Assembly: GCA_032718475.1 (NCBI GenBank)
Contig: JAUCBJ010004830.1
Coordinates: 1 to 64,000, forward strand
Direction of reading: 5' to 3'
From: Nemertoderma westbladi
Taxonomy: Eukaryota > Xenacoelomorpha > Nemertodermatida > Nemertodermatidae
DNA length: 64,000 nt
Below, in pieces: positions 37,879 through 49,563 of the stretch; positions within the stretch are counted from its first letter, which is position 1, and each line of letters begins with the position of its first letter. The position numbers and the translations under genes were made by a program. The notes below the pieces were generated by a model that did no database searches, was not told the origin of the DNA, and saw nothing but the letters and a program-made list of their open reading frames with translations.

Positions 37879-39768
37879 GTGATAAGGGACATTATTTTAA
37901 TGAGTTCCTTCTCTAGGGGTCCAATACAAAAATCACTTCTTCAGGAGTATTCTTTGAAGTATCGTGGTTCAAACCTTTCTGGTGTTTTTGGTGTTGTTGT
38001 TGAAGATGGAAACATCCGTACTGATCCAAAGAAAGTTCAGGCGATTTACAATTATGTACGCCCAACTACCCCTAAAGAGGTTATGAGCTTCACTGGAATG
38101 TGCTCTTTTTACTCCCGTTTCATTCCTGGATATGCTTCTATTGCTAGTCCTTTATATGCAGCACAAAATCAGCCAGTAGCAAAGTTTGTATGGTCAGAAG
38201 AATGTGAACAGGCATTCCAGGAATTGAAAAACTGTTTATTGAATGATCCGGTTCTATGTCTCCCTGATTTTACAAAACCATTTCGGTTGGAAACAGATGC
38301 ATCTTCAATTGGAATAGGGGTGTATTCGCAGGAGTTCGAAGGAAATTGGCACCCAGTGGCATTTGCTAGTCATAAATTCACTCCAACACAGAGGCATTAT
38401 TCAACGACTGGCAGGGAATTTCTTGCGCTGCATTGGGCAATTCTTAAATTCCATCCATATCTGTATGGTCGTGAGTTTCAAGTATTTACAGACCATACAC
38501 CTTTGTTAAGTATGGTTCGAGGTCGGACACACAATGATAGACAGGCTCGATGGCGTGATAAACTGGCTAGCTATCGATTTGAAATTATTCATAGCCTTGG
38601 TTGTGAAAATGTAATTGCTGATGCATTAAGTCGGTCAGTAATAGATTCAACCCTCAATCCTGAGGCACCAGAGTTCATGTCATCTTATGGGTGTTATGCT
38701 ACTGTAGCAGGAATACAGGATGCAAACTGGGAAGAGCGTCAGTCGAAGGATCCTGCATTAATGGAACTTCTAAACAAAGAATTGCCTACAAATTATTCTA
38801 TTGTTGGAGGCATTATTCGTTATTATAACCGTGTTGTGATTCCAGCTCATGAAGTTTTGGATGTTTTGACATAGTATCATGAAGCTGGGCATTTTGGGGT
38901 TTGTTTGAGGACATGTTTGGGAGATGTTTGAGCATTTTACAATCTGGTTTGTGGTGTCATGATATGCGAAAACATATCCAATCCATTATAAATAGATGTC
39001 GTGTATGTGCTTCCCAGAAAGGTTATAAGCAATTTCATCCACGAACAGAAACATTGCCGACGGCACGTGCAGTCTCGCCCTTTGAATTTGTTGCAATCGA
39101 TTTGGTTGGCCCATTGCCTGTACAGCGCTCAGGATATAGTTGGGTGTTAACTATAATTGACCATGCTACACGATATCTTGTGGCTGTACAGTGTACCTCT
39201 TATTAAAACAGACTCTGCTACTGTTGGGGCGGCATTTTTAGACAACTGGGTTTATAAATTTGGGCCACCTCGTGTATTGCTATCTGATAAAGGTCAAAAC
39301 TTCATTGGTCAGGTGTTTAAGCAGATAATAGATAAAGCTGGTATTGCTCCAAAGCATACAACAGCTTATCATCCGCAAGGCAATGCCATTTGTGAACGGG
39401 TCCATCGAACTTTGAACGACCGTCTAGGATGTATGTCTGGTCCCTGGTATGATAATTTGAATAAAGCAGTATACGAACTTAATCGAGTTGTACATGACGC
39501 TACATGAACATCACCATTGCAGCAAGTTACAGGAGTAATATGTAATCCACCAGTTACTGATTGGCCAGAGCCTTGGACAGAAATGGGGTGTCCAAGGGTG
39601 GGCGATATGGTATTGGTATGGGCACGAGGTGCAGTAAAAAAGTTAAACTCTCAGTGGCATAAACCTGAAATGGTTAGTGAAAGGCCATTTCCAAATGTGG
39701 TTATTCTACAAGATGGTCGATCTGTTCATTTACAGGATGTAAAACTTGTTCATAGTGGTTTCGTTTGA
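37879..39768 (+). pseudogene. Ty3/Gypsy pol remnant: RT thumb, RNase H, integrase
   Basis: The fragment starts in the RT thumb (IRTDPKKVQAIYNYVRPTTP, FTGMCSFYSRFIPGYA). RNase H follows (LETDASSIGIGVYSQ, TGREFLALHWAI, FTDHTPL, VIADALSR). Integrase begins across an in-frame TAG (38872-38874) with YHEAGHFGV, shifts frame, and continues as CRVCASQKGY and FVAIDLVGPLP. It shifts again to VLLSDKGQNFIGQVFK and HHP-type YHPQGNAICERVHR with the catalytic Glu. A TGA at 39505-39507 breaks the last part. The final ORF (39517-39768) is an integrase C-terminus (GDMVLVWARGAVKKL). Two frame changes and two stops show it is dead. The RT palm, protease and gag are gone. Confidence 0.88.
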
Positions 39769-39776
39769 GGGGGAAG
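39769..39776 (+). other. probable polypurine tract and start of a 3' LTR
   Basis: Directly after the pol stop the sequence is GGGGGAAG followed by TGTGTGAGG. A purine run abutting a TG start is the usual boundary of a 3' LTR. The far end of the LTR could not be placed; the region to about 40120 has no gene. Confidence 0.45.
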
Positions 39777-40128
39777 TGTGTGAGGTGTGTCTTTGTGAGG
39801 TTTTGGTGTTGGGTTTTGTACCGGTGGCTGTTATCTTTGTATATTGATTAGGCCTATCTGCTAGTGCCGTTTATTAGTGTATTATCTATATGTAGTATGA
39901 AGTATAGTACCAGTATATAAATATCAGATGTTATAACATCTTAATATTATATATCTGAGATAGACGGTTTTGGCATACAAATGTCTATGAAAACATAAAA
40001 GCAAATACGCTATATCTCACATTACACTATGTAGATAGGAGTTTCAGTTAAAAATATGCCATTCAAAGAATTATATGACTATAACTTACCTAATGACATC
40101 ATTTCACAGGATTTCCACCAATCAGGAA

Positions 40129-43100
40129 TCAAATATGACAGGCCTGGAATGAGAATATGACAGGGCTGGAAAAGCTTCTGCCACTTAGCAATATCTCTAA
40201 CAACCTCAGGAATCCCAGAAGCCGCATATAATCTGGCAACTTCTTGATAACAACTAGTTGGCCCTGAGTGAAAGTGTGAGCGCTGGCCAGCACGTTGTAA
40301 GTGAGACGCATCACTGCTCCAACAGCCACAAACAGCTTCCTCGCTTCCCTCACCTCCTTATCGAGTTGGTCGGAGACCCAGTCAGTGGCTGGCTCCCAGT
40401 TGCCGAGGTGGTTTTCAAATTCATCAACAGCAGTGTAGGTGGCAGATTGAAGGCGCTGCCTCTGTGGACAAACTTGTTCGATGTAAGCTGCAGTCGTGGC
40501 TTCCTCTGCTTTCTTCTTCCCGACAATTCGAGTGGCGTTGAGGGGAGTGTCCTCCCAGGAGTCCACAAAGTTGCAGGATTCGCTGAGGATGTTGATGGCC
40601 TGATCGATATCACCCTCAGTGGGAGTGTGTAGGATGACTCTGAGAAGATCGAGGAGAGCCTGGAACCGAAGGTCACCTGCTGAGTGGACATAGTGGGCGA
40701 GTTTTGCTACCTTGAAGATGGTGAGGAATTGTGGAGACAGCCAGACTTGCTGATATTGTTGGCAGTTGTAAATGATCACCCGAACATAAAATGAGTTTGC
40801 CACCGTAGGGAAGTTTAGTACCGGTGACTTTCTTACAAATCATGTCGAGCAATGCTAATTGTTCGGCACAAAAGAGACCAATCTCATCTATAAAAATAAC
40901 TTCGAGTCTATTCAAGACAGACAACCTTGTTGGACTTGAGGCTAAATTAAAGAGGCACTTTTCAGACATTGGTTGTGCCTGTATTTTATTTCTGTCTCCA
41001 CGCATGGCTATGAGTTTGTGGTAATGGACACCACCGAGCTCTGAGGCTTTATTTCCTGTTATGGCAGTCATTGTAATTTTTAAATTTTTAGATAATGCAT
41101 AGGCTACAGCATTTAGCATTACCCAGGTCTTACCTGTTCCTGGGGCCCCACAGATTAAAATGGGTTTTACAAATTTGGTGTTGTGTTCGTAATATGAATC
41201 AATTGACTCACAGCAAAGTTTAAGACTTTGTTGCTGTTCTTGAATAGAATCGAGAGATTGGTCTCTTGTTTGGGTGATTTGAGGCCGCCAGTTCGATGAG
41301 TGGTCCATTACTTCAGGATCATAATTTAAGGGTAATGGCACCTTTTTCTCTTTTAATGCATCAGTAATATTTTTCCGAAACGTTTTTTCAATAACCTGTA
41401 CTTCCCGTGAAATTTTCTCTCGGAATAAATTTTCTTGAGCCAAAGGTAGACTGGAATAATTTAATTCCTCACCACGTAAAAGAGATGTCAAAACGTTGTC
41501 GGCTGTCTCCAACATTCTTTCAAACTGGCGTGTACTAATGGGGTAGTGGGCCAGTTGGTCTACAAGGTAGTGGCGGCGAAGGTTTCTGATGTCATCCTCG
41601 GTGACATTGGCTGCGTCAGGAATAAGACCACAGCGCTGAAAAGCAACTAATAAATTTGGTGCCGAATATAGGTAAGTTCCGTTTGAAACTTACCCATAGT
41701 CAGCATCAAATGGATTAGGAACTTTTCAGGCTGGAACGGGGTTATATTGGAAAGGACAACAACAATCGGTGTGGTGGAGGTTTCATCGACGAAAAAGTTG
41801 ATGGTCTCGTCGTTTCCGTCCATGATCGGTTGGAAAATGTCCCGCATTAAGTCCGACGCTAGAGGGACACCTAAGTTTACTTGGTCTTTAAGATATTGGT
41901 GGGCGATCTGAATATCTGACTTTCAAAGTAGGATACGTTTGCCGAGCCCATCAACCCATATAGAGTCAGCCAAAATATAATCCAACTCATAATTTGAAGA
42001 AATATAAACTTCTATGAAACATTTGTTATAAATTTCTAAGTTATCAAAGGGTTAGTTCGGGGGGCCTTAAATTAAATTTTTTAATGCGATCTGGGTGATA
42101 TGTACTATTGAAGAAATCATTTAGTAATATTTCTTGGGATGGGGTGAATTTTCGGAGAGGGGCTAAATTTTCACTTTTAGTAATTGAAACCAGTGATTGG
42201 TTTTCATCAACCAGTTTCTTTATCTTCTGCCAAGGAAATTCGTTGACTACAGCAGGTCTATTTTCAGGGGCTAAGGTAGTGATGTGGGTGAAGTCAACAT
42301 TTGTATTGAAATATTCGAAATCCAAGCTATGCCATATTGTTTCATAAACACTGATGTTACGTGTCATGTACCCCTTATTTTTTTTATCCCTTTTTTGTTC
42401 TGCCACCCGCGCTCCTGTAATTTTTTCATTGACCTGCCCCCTCGCTTCCCCCTCAAACACCCCCGGTTCCTTTGTTTCCTTAACAATATGTTTTTTATGT
42501 TCTTCTTTCCCGGCAGCGTATTTTAATAAATACGATTTCTGGAATCGCGAATTAACTACTTGCACATTGCAAGCAGCTCGCATAATAACAAACAAACGTG
42601 GTACCGTCGGTGTGAAAAACTCAGAGCCCATTGCTGGGTAAGTGTGTATTCCAGCAATAAACATTGGGTTCAACCAGGGGTCTGTCACATCTTCATTCCT
42701 GTATCCTGCCAATCCAAGATCTACTAATTTATTGAAAGTTTTTTCTGTATATAAGTTTTCGTGTTCTATAAAACCATATTCCCCAGAATCTGGATATTTT
42801 TTGTATCTACAAATAAACTTCCCTTCACTGTCAGTTCGTTTTTCGCAACGCCCCCCCCCCCCCCGCTTTTTTGCAATCGTGAGTCTGAAAAAGTTGAAAT
42901 TTATTTAAAAACTCCCCATAATCATTAAAATCCCTAATGAGCCCATCCCTTAATAGCGTTGCGTAATCTGTATTAAAATCTTCATGGAACAAACTCTTGG
43001 ATTGGCAGCAAACACGTTTCTGATGATCTAGAGTGGTTTCACCCGGATGTAAGGAAAGTCCCATATGAACATGGGGTTTGTTACCTAGAGCACTTTGGCT

Positions 43101-43639
43101 TTGGAATTCATACCTCCACCATATCCTTTTAATTTTGCCCATTGGCTTTTGCGGACTGTATTGGATCCAGTCTACAACATGGCTTACAGTCCAATGCCAA
43201 ACCTGGGCGAGACGCACACCGAACTTTCGAGTTTCTCTTGGAAAAACTCGGTATGGCCGTACACTTCTTTAATTCTATTATAAAGAGGGGCGACGCCTGG
43301 TGTTTCTGAATCATTACAAGTGAATGTAACAAAGTAATCCCAGGGCGCCTCCCTCGTCAGGGCTGCGAGTTCCTTTAATTTTCTACGAGAATCTGCGTCG
43401 TCAAAATTTATCTTACTTTCTTGCAACTTAAACTCAGCAGTTCTCTTGGTTAGAAACTCAAGCCCTTTAGTAAGAGCTAAAACTGCTGAGTTAGAGTTTA
43501 ACTGCGGGTTAAGTAGAACATAAAAAACAAACCCTACATAAGGCAGACACCTAGAGGTATGCAAAGACCCATCCCTTAACCTTATACCTAAATGGTCCTC
43601 TAGGGTCTTCCAACAACATCCAACGGAAATTTCAAACAC
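40129..43639 (-). pseudogene. Helitron Rep/helicase, second lineage, many frame breaks
   Basis: Minus-strand pieces lie in order. 43639-43184 has APWDYFVTFTCND (Helitron-like N-terminal domain). 43217-42831 has HVHMGLSLHPGE, the HUH motif. 42712-42044 has VPRLFVIMRAACN and YLLKYAAGK, the two-tyrosine motif, plus NVDFTHITTLAPENR. 41515-40673 is a Pif1-like helicase with Walker A CGAPGTGKT, Walker B VIFIDEIGLF and CSGDHLQLPT. 40803-40129 is a further C-terminal piece. Both catalytic domains of a Helitron are therefore visible. Frame changes between pieces, plus the C-run near 42850-42864, show decay. The Rep blocks match those at 4008-4921. Confidence 0.82.
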
Positions 43640-43680
43640 TTTCAGACGAAGAGAGTACTATAGCATTAAAGGAGTATTAT

Positions 43681-43980
43681 ATGAGTAGTGACTGCGATGA
43701 TGACAATAATGATAAGGAAATACTTCAGGAGTATTTCAACGAAAGGAATTTTGATGAAGATGTTTTTAACGTATTAATGGACAACATGAGTCCTGCCATG
43801 GATAATGTAAATACAGATAAAACTGATTATAACAAGGATAAGAATAACTATATTGAAATTGAAGATGTCCTAAATACAGGGCGGGCAGTAAAGACCCAGT
43901 ATTGTATATATTGTTCGGTGGAACAATCTAATTTAATTCACCAATTAAAGTTAAAACATTCAAATGAGCTGGATATCTAG
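43681..43980 (+). CDS. small acidic ORF with a C2H2-like finger
   Basis: A 99-codon ORF from a good ATG lies on the opposite strand just upstream of the Helitron Rep start (42 bases away, divergent). It is very acidic (DCDDDNNDKEI) and ends in YCIYCSVEQSNLIHQLKLKH, a C-x2-C...H-x5-H arrangement. It is not recognised. It may be a host gene fragment, an accessory ORF of the Helitron, or chance. Confidence 0.35.
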   Translation: MSSDCDDDNNDKEILQEYFNERNFDEDVFNVLMDNMSPAMDNVNTDKTDYNKDKNNYIEIEDVLNTGRAVKTQYCIYCSVEQSNLIHQLKLKHSNELDI

Positions 43981-44057
43981 GAGTTAGAAAGACTAGGTAG
44001 TTAGTTGCATTGTTTTTACAAAAAAAGGACAGATTGGAGTATAGAGGAACATCGGTT

Positions 44058-44184
44058 TGTACCGGTACCTAAGAATGTAGCAGCTAGGCCTAGTGACACT
44101 CTGACATGCCTACCTTCAGACTTTACGACCCTCAAACTATAAACTAACTTAATTAAATAACAATTCGCATTACTCCAGGAATCT
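44058..44184. repeat. dispersed 120-bp repeat, copy A
   Basis: From TGTACCGGTACCTAAGAATG to ACTCCAGGAATCT this segment is near-identical to 60815-60935, except for a 6-bp insertion (CGCATT) here. It lies directly upstream of the LINE ORF1 at 44201. It may be a LINE 5' UTR or an independent SINE/MITE. Confidence 0.85.
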
Positions 44185-44200
44185 CACGAAGTTCCGAATT

Positions 44201-45139
44201 ATGGCCCCACCTACCACTACTGGGGCTGGAAAAAAAACGACGGATTCTCCCGAACTTGCGGCACAAATGTCCACAGGCTTCCGAGAATTGTCTCTAAAGA
44301 TAGACCACTTCCAGAATGAAAATAAACTTCTACACGATAAATCGAATACAATCCTCTCTCGTATCATTAACCGAGTGAATGATGCTAATGAAATTCAATT
44401 TAAACACAGCAGTATTATGACAACCATGTTTCTTAACTCAGATCAGTTGGAACAATACAGACGGCGGCACAATGTCCTAATCCACGGAATTCCAGATAAC
44501 AGTACCGAAACCGCCAACCACACACTAAATAAAATCATTCCCACTCTAGAACTTCTCAAACTCAACATCGATTCTGTGGATATTTGTCATCGAATTGGAT
44601 GTCACGACTCGACGAACACGCTTTCGGATGGCCGGGTGAAAAGCCGACCAATTATTGTTCGATTCGGTGGTCACCGGGAGCGCGAGAAGGTATTTACAAA
44701 CACTAAAGATCTCCCAGAGGAGATTTATATAACCGACCATTTGACACCATTCAGGTCTAACCTCCTGCAATACATAAAGATTTTAAAATTTAAGAAACTG
44801 ATCGCCGCCACTGCAGTACATCGTGGCCAGATAATGGCCAAAATCTCCGCCTCCGATCGGTTTATAACTATCCGTCACTACGAGGACGTCCGGTTCAAAC
44901 TGCTCAAAGGAAAGCGAGAATCGGAGAAGGTCCCCTCGACGGCAAGTATAATGGAGAAAGATATCGACCGCTATAATCTCCCAACTACGTGTGACGCTCT
45001 CGACTGGGGACACGAGTACAACAATGTAGAAAACGACTGGAACCACGTTCCCGATAGAGCCCCTGGACGATCAGGTTTGCGTTCGGCCTCGGCCACCCCA
45101 GCCGGTAGCTATTACTCCCCCCTCGAACTTGGAGAATAA
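44201..45139 (+). CDS. LINE ORF1 protein (coiled coil plus RRM-like)
   Basis: An intact 312-codon ORF. The N-terminal ~95 residues are helical, with a probable coiled coil (GFRELSLKIDHFQNENKLLH). The central part (RRRHNVLIHGIPDNST, RPIIVRFGGHREREKVF, YITDHLTPFRSNLLQYIKIL) matches the RRM-like and C-terminal domains of L1/Tx1-type ORF1 RNA-binding proteins. The C-terminus is variable. Such proteins bind LINE RNA and form the RNP. ORF2 does not follow directly: a 56/40-bp minisatellite and a short PHD-like ORF2 start lie downstream, so the element may be internally disrupted. Confidence 0.75.
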   Translation: MAPPTTTGAGKKTTDSPELAAQMSTGFRELSLKIDHFQNENKLLHDKSNTILSRIINRVNDANEIQFKHSSIMTTMFLNSDQLEQYRRRHNVLIHGIPDNSTETANHTLNKIIPTLELLKLNIDSVDICHRIGCHDSTNTLSDGRVKSRPIIVRFGGHREREKVFTNTKDLPEEIYITDHLTPFRSNLLQYIKILKFKKLIAATAVHRGQIMAKISASDRFITIRHYEDVRFKLLKGKRESEKVPSTASIMEKDIDRYNLPTTCDALDWGHEYNNVENDWNHVPDRAPGRSGLRSASATPAGSYYSPLELGE

Positions 45140-45183
45140 TCGTATTTCAAATAAGTTAAAATCGTTCTAAATCTAAATTTACT

Positions 45184-45915
45184 TATCGTACAATGCAAGA
45201 GACTTCCTATATTAATTAAGGTTATTTTTTATATAGAATTATCGTACAATGCAAGAGACTTCCTATATTAATTAAGGTTATTTTTTAAATAGAATTATCG
45301 TACAATGTAAGAGACTTCCTATATTAATTAAGGTTATTTTTTATATAGAATTATCGTACAACATAAGAGACTTCCTATATTAATTAAGAATTATCGTACA
45401 ATGTAAGAGACTTCCTATATTAATTAAGGTTATATTTTATATAGAATTATCGTACAATGTAAGAGACTTCCTATATTAATTAAGAATTATCGTACAATGT
45501 AAGAGACTTCCTATATTAATTAAGAATTATCGTACAATGTAAGAGACTTCCTATATTAATTAAGGTTATTTTTTATATAGAATTATCGTACAATGCAAGA
45601 GACTTCCTATATTAATTAAGAATTATCGTACAATGTAAGAGACTTCCTATATTAATTAAGGTTATTTTTTATATAGAATTATCGTACAATGTAAGAGACT
45701 TCCTATATTAATTAAGGTTATTTTTTATTTAGAATTATCGTACAATGTAAGAGACTTCCTATATTAATTAAGGTTATTTTTTATATAGAAATATCGTATA
45801 ATGTAAGAGACTTCCTATATTAATTAAGAATTATCGTACAATGTGAGAGACTTCCTATATTAATTAAGGTTATTTTTTATATAGAATTATCGTACAATGA
45901 AAGAGACTACATAAT
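45184..45915. repeat. 56/40-bp minisatellite, ~15 copies
   Basis: The core AATTATCGTACAATGTAAGA then GACTTCCTATATTAATTAAG (40 bp) recurs about 15 times. Many copies also carry a 16-bp extension GGTTATTTTTTATATAG-type, giving 56-bp units. Long and short units are intermixed. It lies between LINE ORF1 and the PHD-like ORF. Confidence 0.95.
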
Positions 45916-46304
45916 TATTAAGTTTAATTTTATTTAGAATTATCGTGCAACCATATAGATAATTCTACAAAATACACTAATATCCACCGTTTATTACAAA
46001 TGTCTTGTTACATCGTAAATTTATATATTGATAAGTTCTCCTTATTGGCTTGATAAGGGTCTACGCTAAACTAAATACATATATTTTTAAGTTTTCCCCA
46101 AGCTGGCAAACGTCAGTATGTACACTGGTCTGTATTCAATTCTTTTGTGCTCCATTGATAGCCGCTGTAGTTTTAATTACTCACTCTAAGTAAGAACACA
46201 ACCTCAACCCCACCCCCCCCCCCCCCCACCCCTTTTTTAACCTACCCTCCTAATATTCTACACTCATTCTCTAGCACTCTCCCTACACTAACCCTTCTAA
46301 TACT

Positions 46305-46690
46305 ATGAATGACAGTAACTGCGATCTTTGTTTCTCAAAATTCATAATATCTGACCTAAAACTAAAATGCGAATTTGCGATTTAACTTACCACTTTCAAT
46401 GTGGATCCTGTCTTACTCAGCAGGAGGCAAATCAATTTATAAATACATCCCATCCAAATAACATATGGTGCATTTATTGCTACATAAAATTATTTCCATT
46501 TGCAAGCTTCAGTGATGACGATGATGATATCTTTGACTGTGAGTCTGCTAATCATAATATTGACTTTGACAATGATTTAACTAATCCCGCATTTAATGAT
46601 ATCGATCCAGACATTCATTTAATTAATATATATATATATATTAATACGTATATATCTCTAGAATCTAAACCTTTTGAGAACCCGGGCGCA
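46305..46690 (+). pseudogene. LINE ORF2 start with PHD-like zinc finger, frameshifted
   Basis: From ATG 46305 the frame reads MNDSNCDLCFSKFIISDLKL. After a one-base shift near 46368 it continues as TYHFQCGSC, NIWCIYCYIKLFPFASFSDDDDDIF. The Cys/His spacing is PHD-like. The phrase C..C..LPF-S-DD is how many invertebrate LINE ORF2 proteins begin before the endonuclease. The endonuclease and RT are not present; the 48-bp minisatellite starts at about 46690. The link to the ORF1 at 44201 is inferred from order and strand. Confidence 0.55.
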
Positions 46691-48195
46691 CCCGGGCACG
46701 TTGTCTCGCTCACTCATTGTGGGCCTTCATTAAATCTACCCGGGCGCGGGGTCACGCTCACTCCCTGTGGGCCTTTATTAAATCTACCCGGGCGCGGGGT
46801 CACGCTCACTCTTAGTGGGCCTTTATTAAATCTACCCAGGCACGGGGTCACGCTCACTCTTAGTGGGCCTTTATTAAATCTACCCGGGCGCGGGGTCAAG
46901 CTTACTCTTAGTGGGCCTTTATTAAATCTACCCGGGCGCGGGGTCACGCTCACTCTTAGTGGGCCATTATTAAAACTACCCGGGCGCGGGGTCATGCTCA
47001 CTCTTAGTGGGCCTTTATTAAATCTACCCTGGCACGGGGTCACGCTCACTCTTAGTGGGCCTTTATTAAATCTACCCGGGCGCGGGGTCATGCACACTCT
47101 TAGTGGGCCTTTATTAAATCTACCCGGGCGCGGGGTCAACTCACTCTTAGTGGGCCTTTATTAAAACTACCCGGGCGCGGGGTCATGCTCACTCTTAGTG
47201 GGCCTTTATTAAATCTACCCGGGCGCGGGGTCACGCTCACTCTCAGTGGGCCTTTATTAAATTTACCCGGGCGCGGGGTCACGCTCACTCTTAGTGGGCC
47301 TTTATTAAATCTACCCGGGCGCGGGGTCACGCTCACTCTTAGTGGGCCTTTATTAAATCTAACCAGGCGCGGGGTCACGCACACTCTCTGTGGGCCTTTA
47401 TTAAATCTACCCGGGCGCGGGGTCATGCTCACTCTTAGTGGGCCTTTATTAAATCTACCCGGGCGCGGGGTCACGCTCACTCTCAGTGGGCCTTTATTAA
47501 ATTTACCTGGGCGCGGGGTCACGCTTACTCTTAGTGGGCCTTTATTAAATCTACCCGGGCGCGGGGTCACGCTCACTCTTAGTGGGCCTTTATTAAATCT
47601 ACCCGGGCGCGGGGTCACGCACACTCTCTGTGGGCCTTTATTAAATCTACCCGGGCGCGGGGTCACGCTCACTCTTAGTGGGCCTTTATTAAATCTACCC
47701 AGGCGCGGGGTCACGCTCACTCTCGGTGGGCCTTTATTAAATTTACCCGGGCGCGGGGTCACGCTCACTCTTAGTGGGCCTTTATTAAATCTACCCGGGC
47801 GCGGGGTCACGCTCACTCTTAGTGGGCCTTTATTAAATCTACCCGGGCGCGGGGTCACGCTCACTCTCAGTGGGCCTTTATTAAATCTACCCGGGCGCGG
47901 GGTCATGCTCACTCTTAGTGGGCCTTTATTAAATCTACCCGGGCGCGGGGTCACGCTCACTCTCAGTGGGCCTTTATTAAATTTACCTGGGCGCGGGGTC
48001 ACGCTCACTCTTAGTGGGCCTTTATTAAATCTACCCGGGCACGGGGTCACGCTCACTCTTAGTGGGCCTTTATTAAATCTACCCGGGCGCGGGCTCACAC
48101 TCACTCTTAGTGGGCCTTTATTAAATCTACCTGGGCGCGGGGTCACGCTCACTCTTAGTGGGCCTTTATTAAAACTACCCCTGGTGCGGGGTCAC
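46690..48195. repeat. 48-bp GC-rich minisatellite, ~31 copies
   Basis: The unit CGCTCACTCTTAGTGGGCCT then TTATTAAATCTACCCGGGCG and CGGGGTCA is 48 bp, that is 16 codons, and repeats about 31 times with scattered substitutions and one 2-bp contraction near 47139. Because the unit is a multiple of three and lacks stops in these frames, long ORFs exist on both strands (LTLSGPLLNLPGRGVT on plus, MTPRPGRFNKGPLRVS on minus). It contrasts sharply with the AT-rich surroundings. Confidence 0.97.
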
Positions 48196-49296
48196 AATTC
48201 GAAGCAGTCATCATCAACATCACTGACTAGTCAAATGTCTAGTAAGGTATTATCCCTATTACATATTATATAACGTGTGTGGTTTTGGTTAATGTTATTA
48301 TGCGTTATAAGGGTGAGATGGTAGGTTGGTTGATTGGTTCTCATCGTTATAACTACAGATAAAACTAATAATTTTTTGTTAATTGTTTTTGTTTTGTTTT
48401 TTTGTTTGTTTGTTTTTTTGTAACAACAGTACATATTTATCTAGTACCTACCTTCTGTAGTACCAGTATGGCGTCTCTGATGTGGTGGTTATATACGTTG
48501 CATTGAATTCTATAGTTTTATTTATGAATGGGAGAATCTTTTAGGCTCGTTAAGCCAAGGAATGCCTGTTCACAAACCATTCTTCCACAGTAGACCCTTC
48601 CACTCTGTTTTATTAGTAGTTTTATTAGTTATTTTATTAGTTATATTTAATAGTTTTATTTATAACATATTTATAACATATACATATACATATTTATAAC
48701 AAATAATAAATTTGCAGCACCACCCAGCGGATGATATTTATTTTCACAAGATTCCGTCTGATAGATATGTTGCCCCAGCCTTGCTCTATGTTATAAAAAA
48801 ATCTTTCATGTGATTAGATACAAAATTGTAAAAGCCTTAGGGTTTCAAATGCAACCAAGTTTTTATCATTGTTAACTAGTATAAACTAATTTTAACTAAC
48901 GAAAAATATAATTTTTCTGATCAGTCAAGTAGAATAGCTTCTCAGGTACATTATAGTCAACTGGGATTGACAAAATCGTACAGTTGTCCAAATACCGTAT
49001 GGGAAGGAGATGTCACTGATCTTTTTTGTTATTGTCGGACATGTGGCAGACGCCAAGGACGATGTTGCCCCCTTATCAGGGAAAGATGTAGTAGCAATAC
49101 GTACACATTCCACATTCCAGCCGCTGGTGTATTCCTCCAATTATAGTAATTCCACTAATTCCTGACCCCACATTGGTTACAGTTTGAGTAACTACACTTT
49201 TACTACACTTAGTAACTGAGTTTGAGTTAGACTAAATAAAAACAGTGGACAAAAAATTAATTCGCAGTACACATAAATGTAATACTAAATTTAATT
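48196..49296. other. AT-rich interval
   Basis: T-rich runs near 48370-48420 and ATTTTATTAGT repeats near 48605-48660. No gene recognised. Confidence 0.3.
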
Positions 49297-49563
49297 TTAC
49301 TTTATTATTTGTGGACAATCAATGGTTATATGAGGTCGAACAGTTTGAGTGAGTGTGAGTGAGTTCGAATAGCGTTTCTTTGGGACAACTGGACTAACAC
49401 CAATATAGTTAGATGCGTCATAAACTGGCTTATTGTCATTCCAGACTACGACCACAACAGTCCCATCACTGACATACTCCATCCTGCATCGTTGTTTCTT
49501 GTGTTTTATTGTCACAGCTTTTTGGAGTTGACAACCAATTTTAATAATCTTCATCATGATCAT
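49297..49563 (-). pseudogene. piggyBac transposase fragment
   Basis: An 88-codon minus-strand ORF reads CRMEYVSDGTVVVVVWNDNK, PVYDASNYIGVSPVVPKKRYS and VRPHITIDCPQI. This resembles the segment of piggyBac DDE transposases around WKDNKxV...ASN...G..P...V.R, just before the MGGVD block. The rest of the transposase is not seen on either side. It is a short relic with no terminal repeats identified. Confidence 0.6.

Noticed and set aside
45184-45915. Possible CRISPR array (regular repeats of ~40 bp)
   Set aside because: Repeats are head to tail with no variable spacers, and the DNA is metazoan.
46714-48273. Long repeat ORFs (141-362 codons) on both strands over the 48-bp array
   Set aside because: They exist because the unit is 48 bp and lacks stops in those frames; there is no independent sign of coding.
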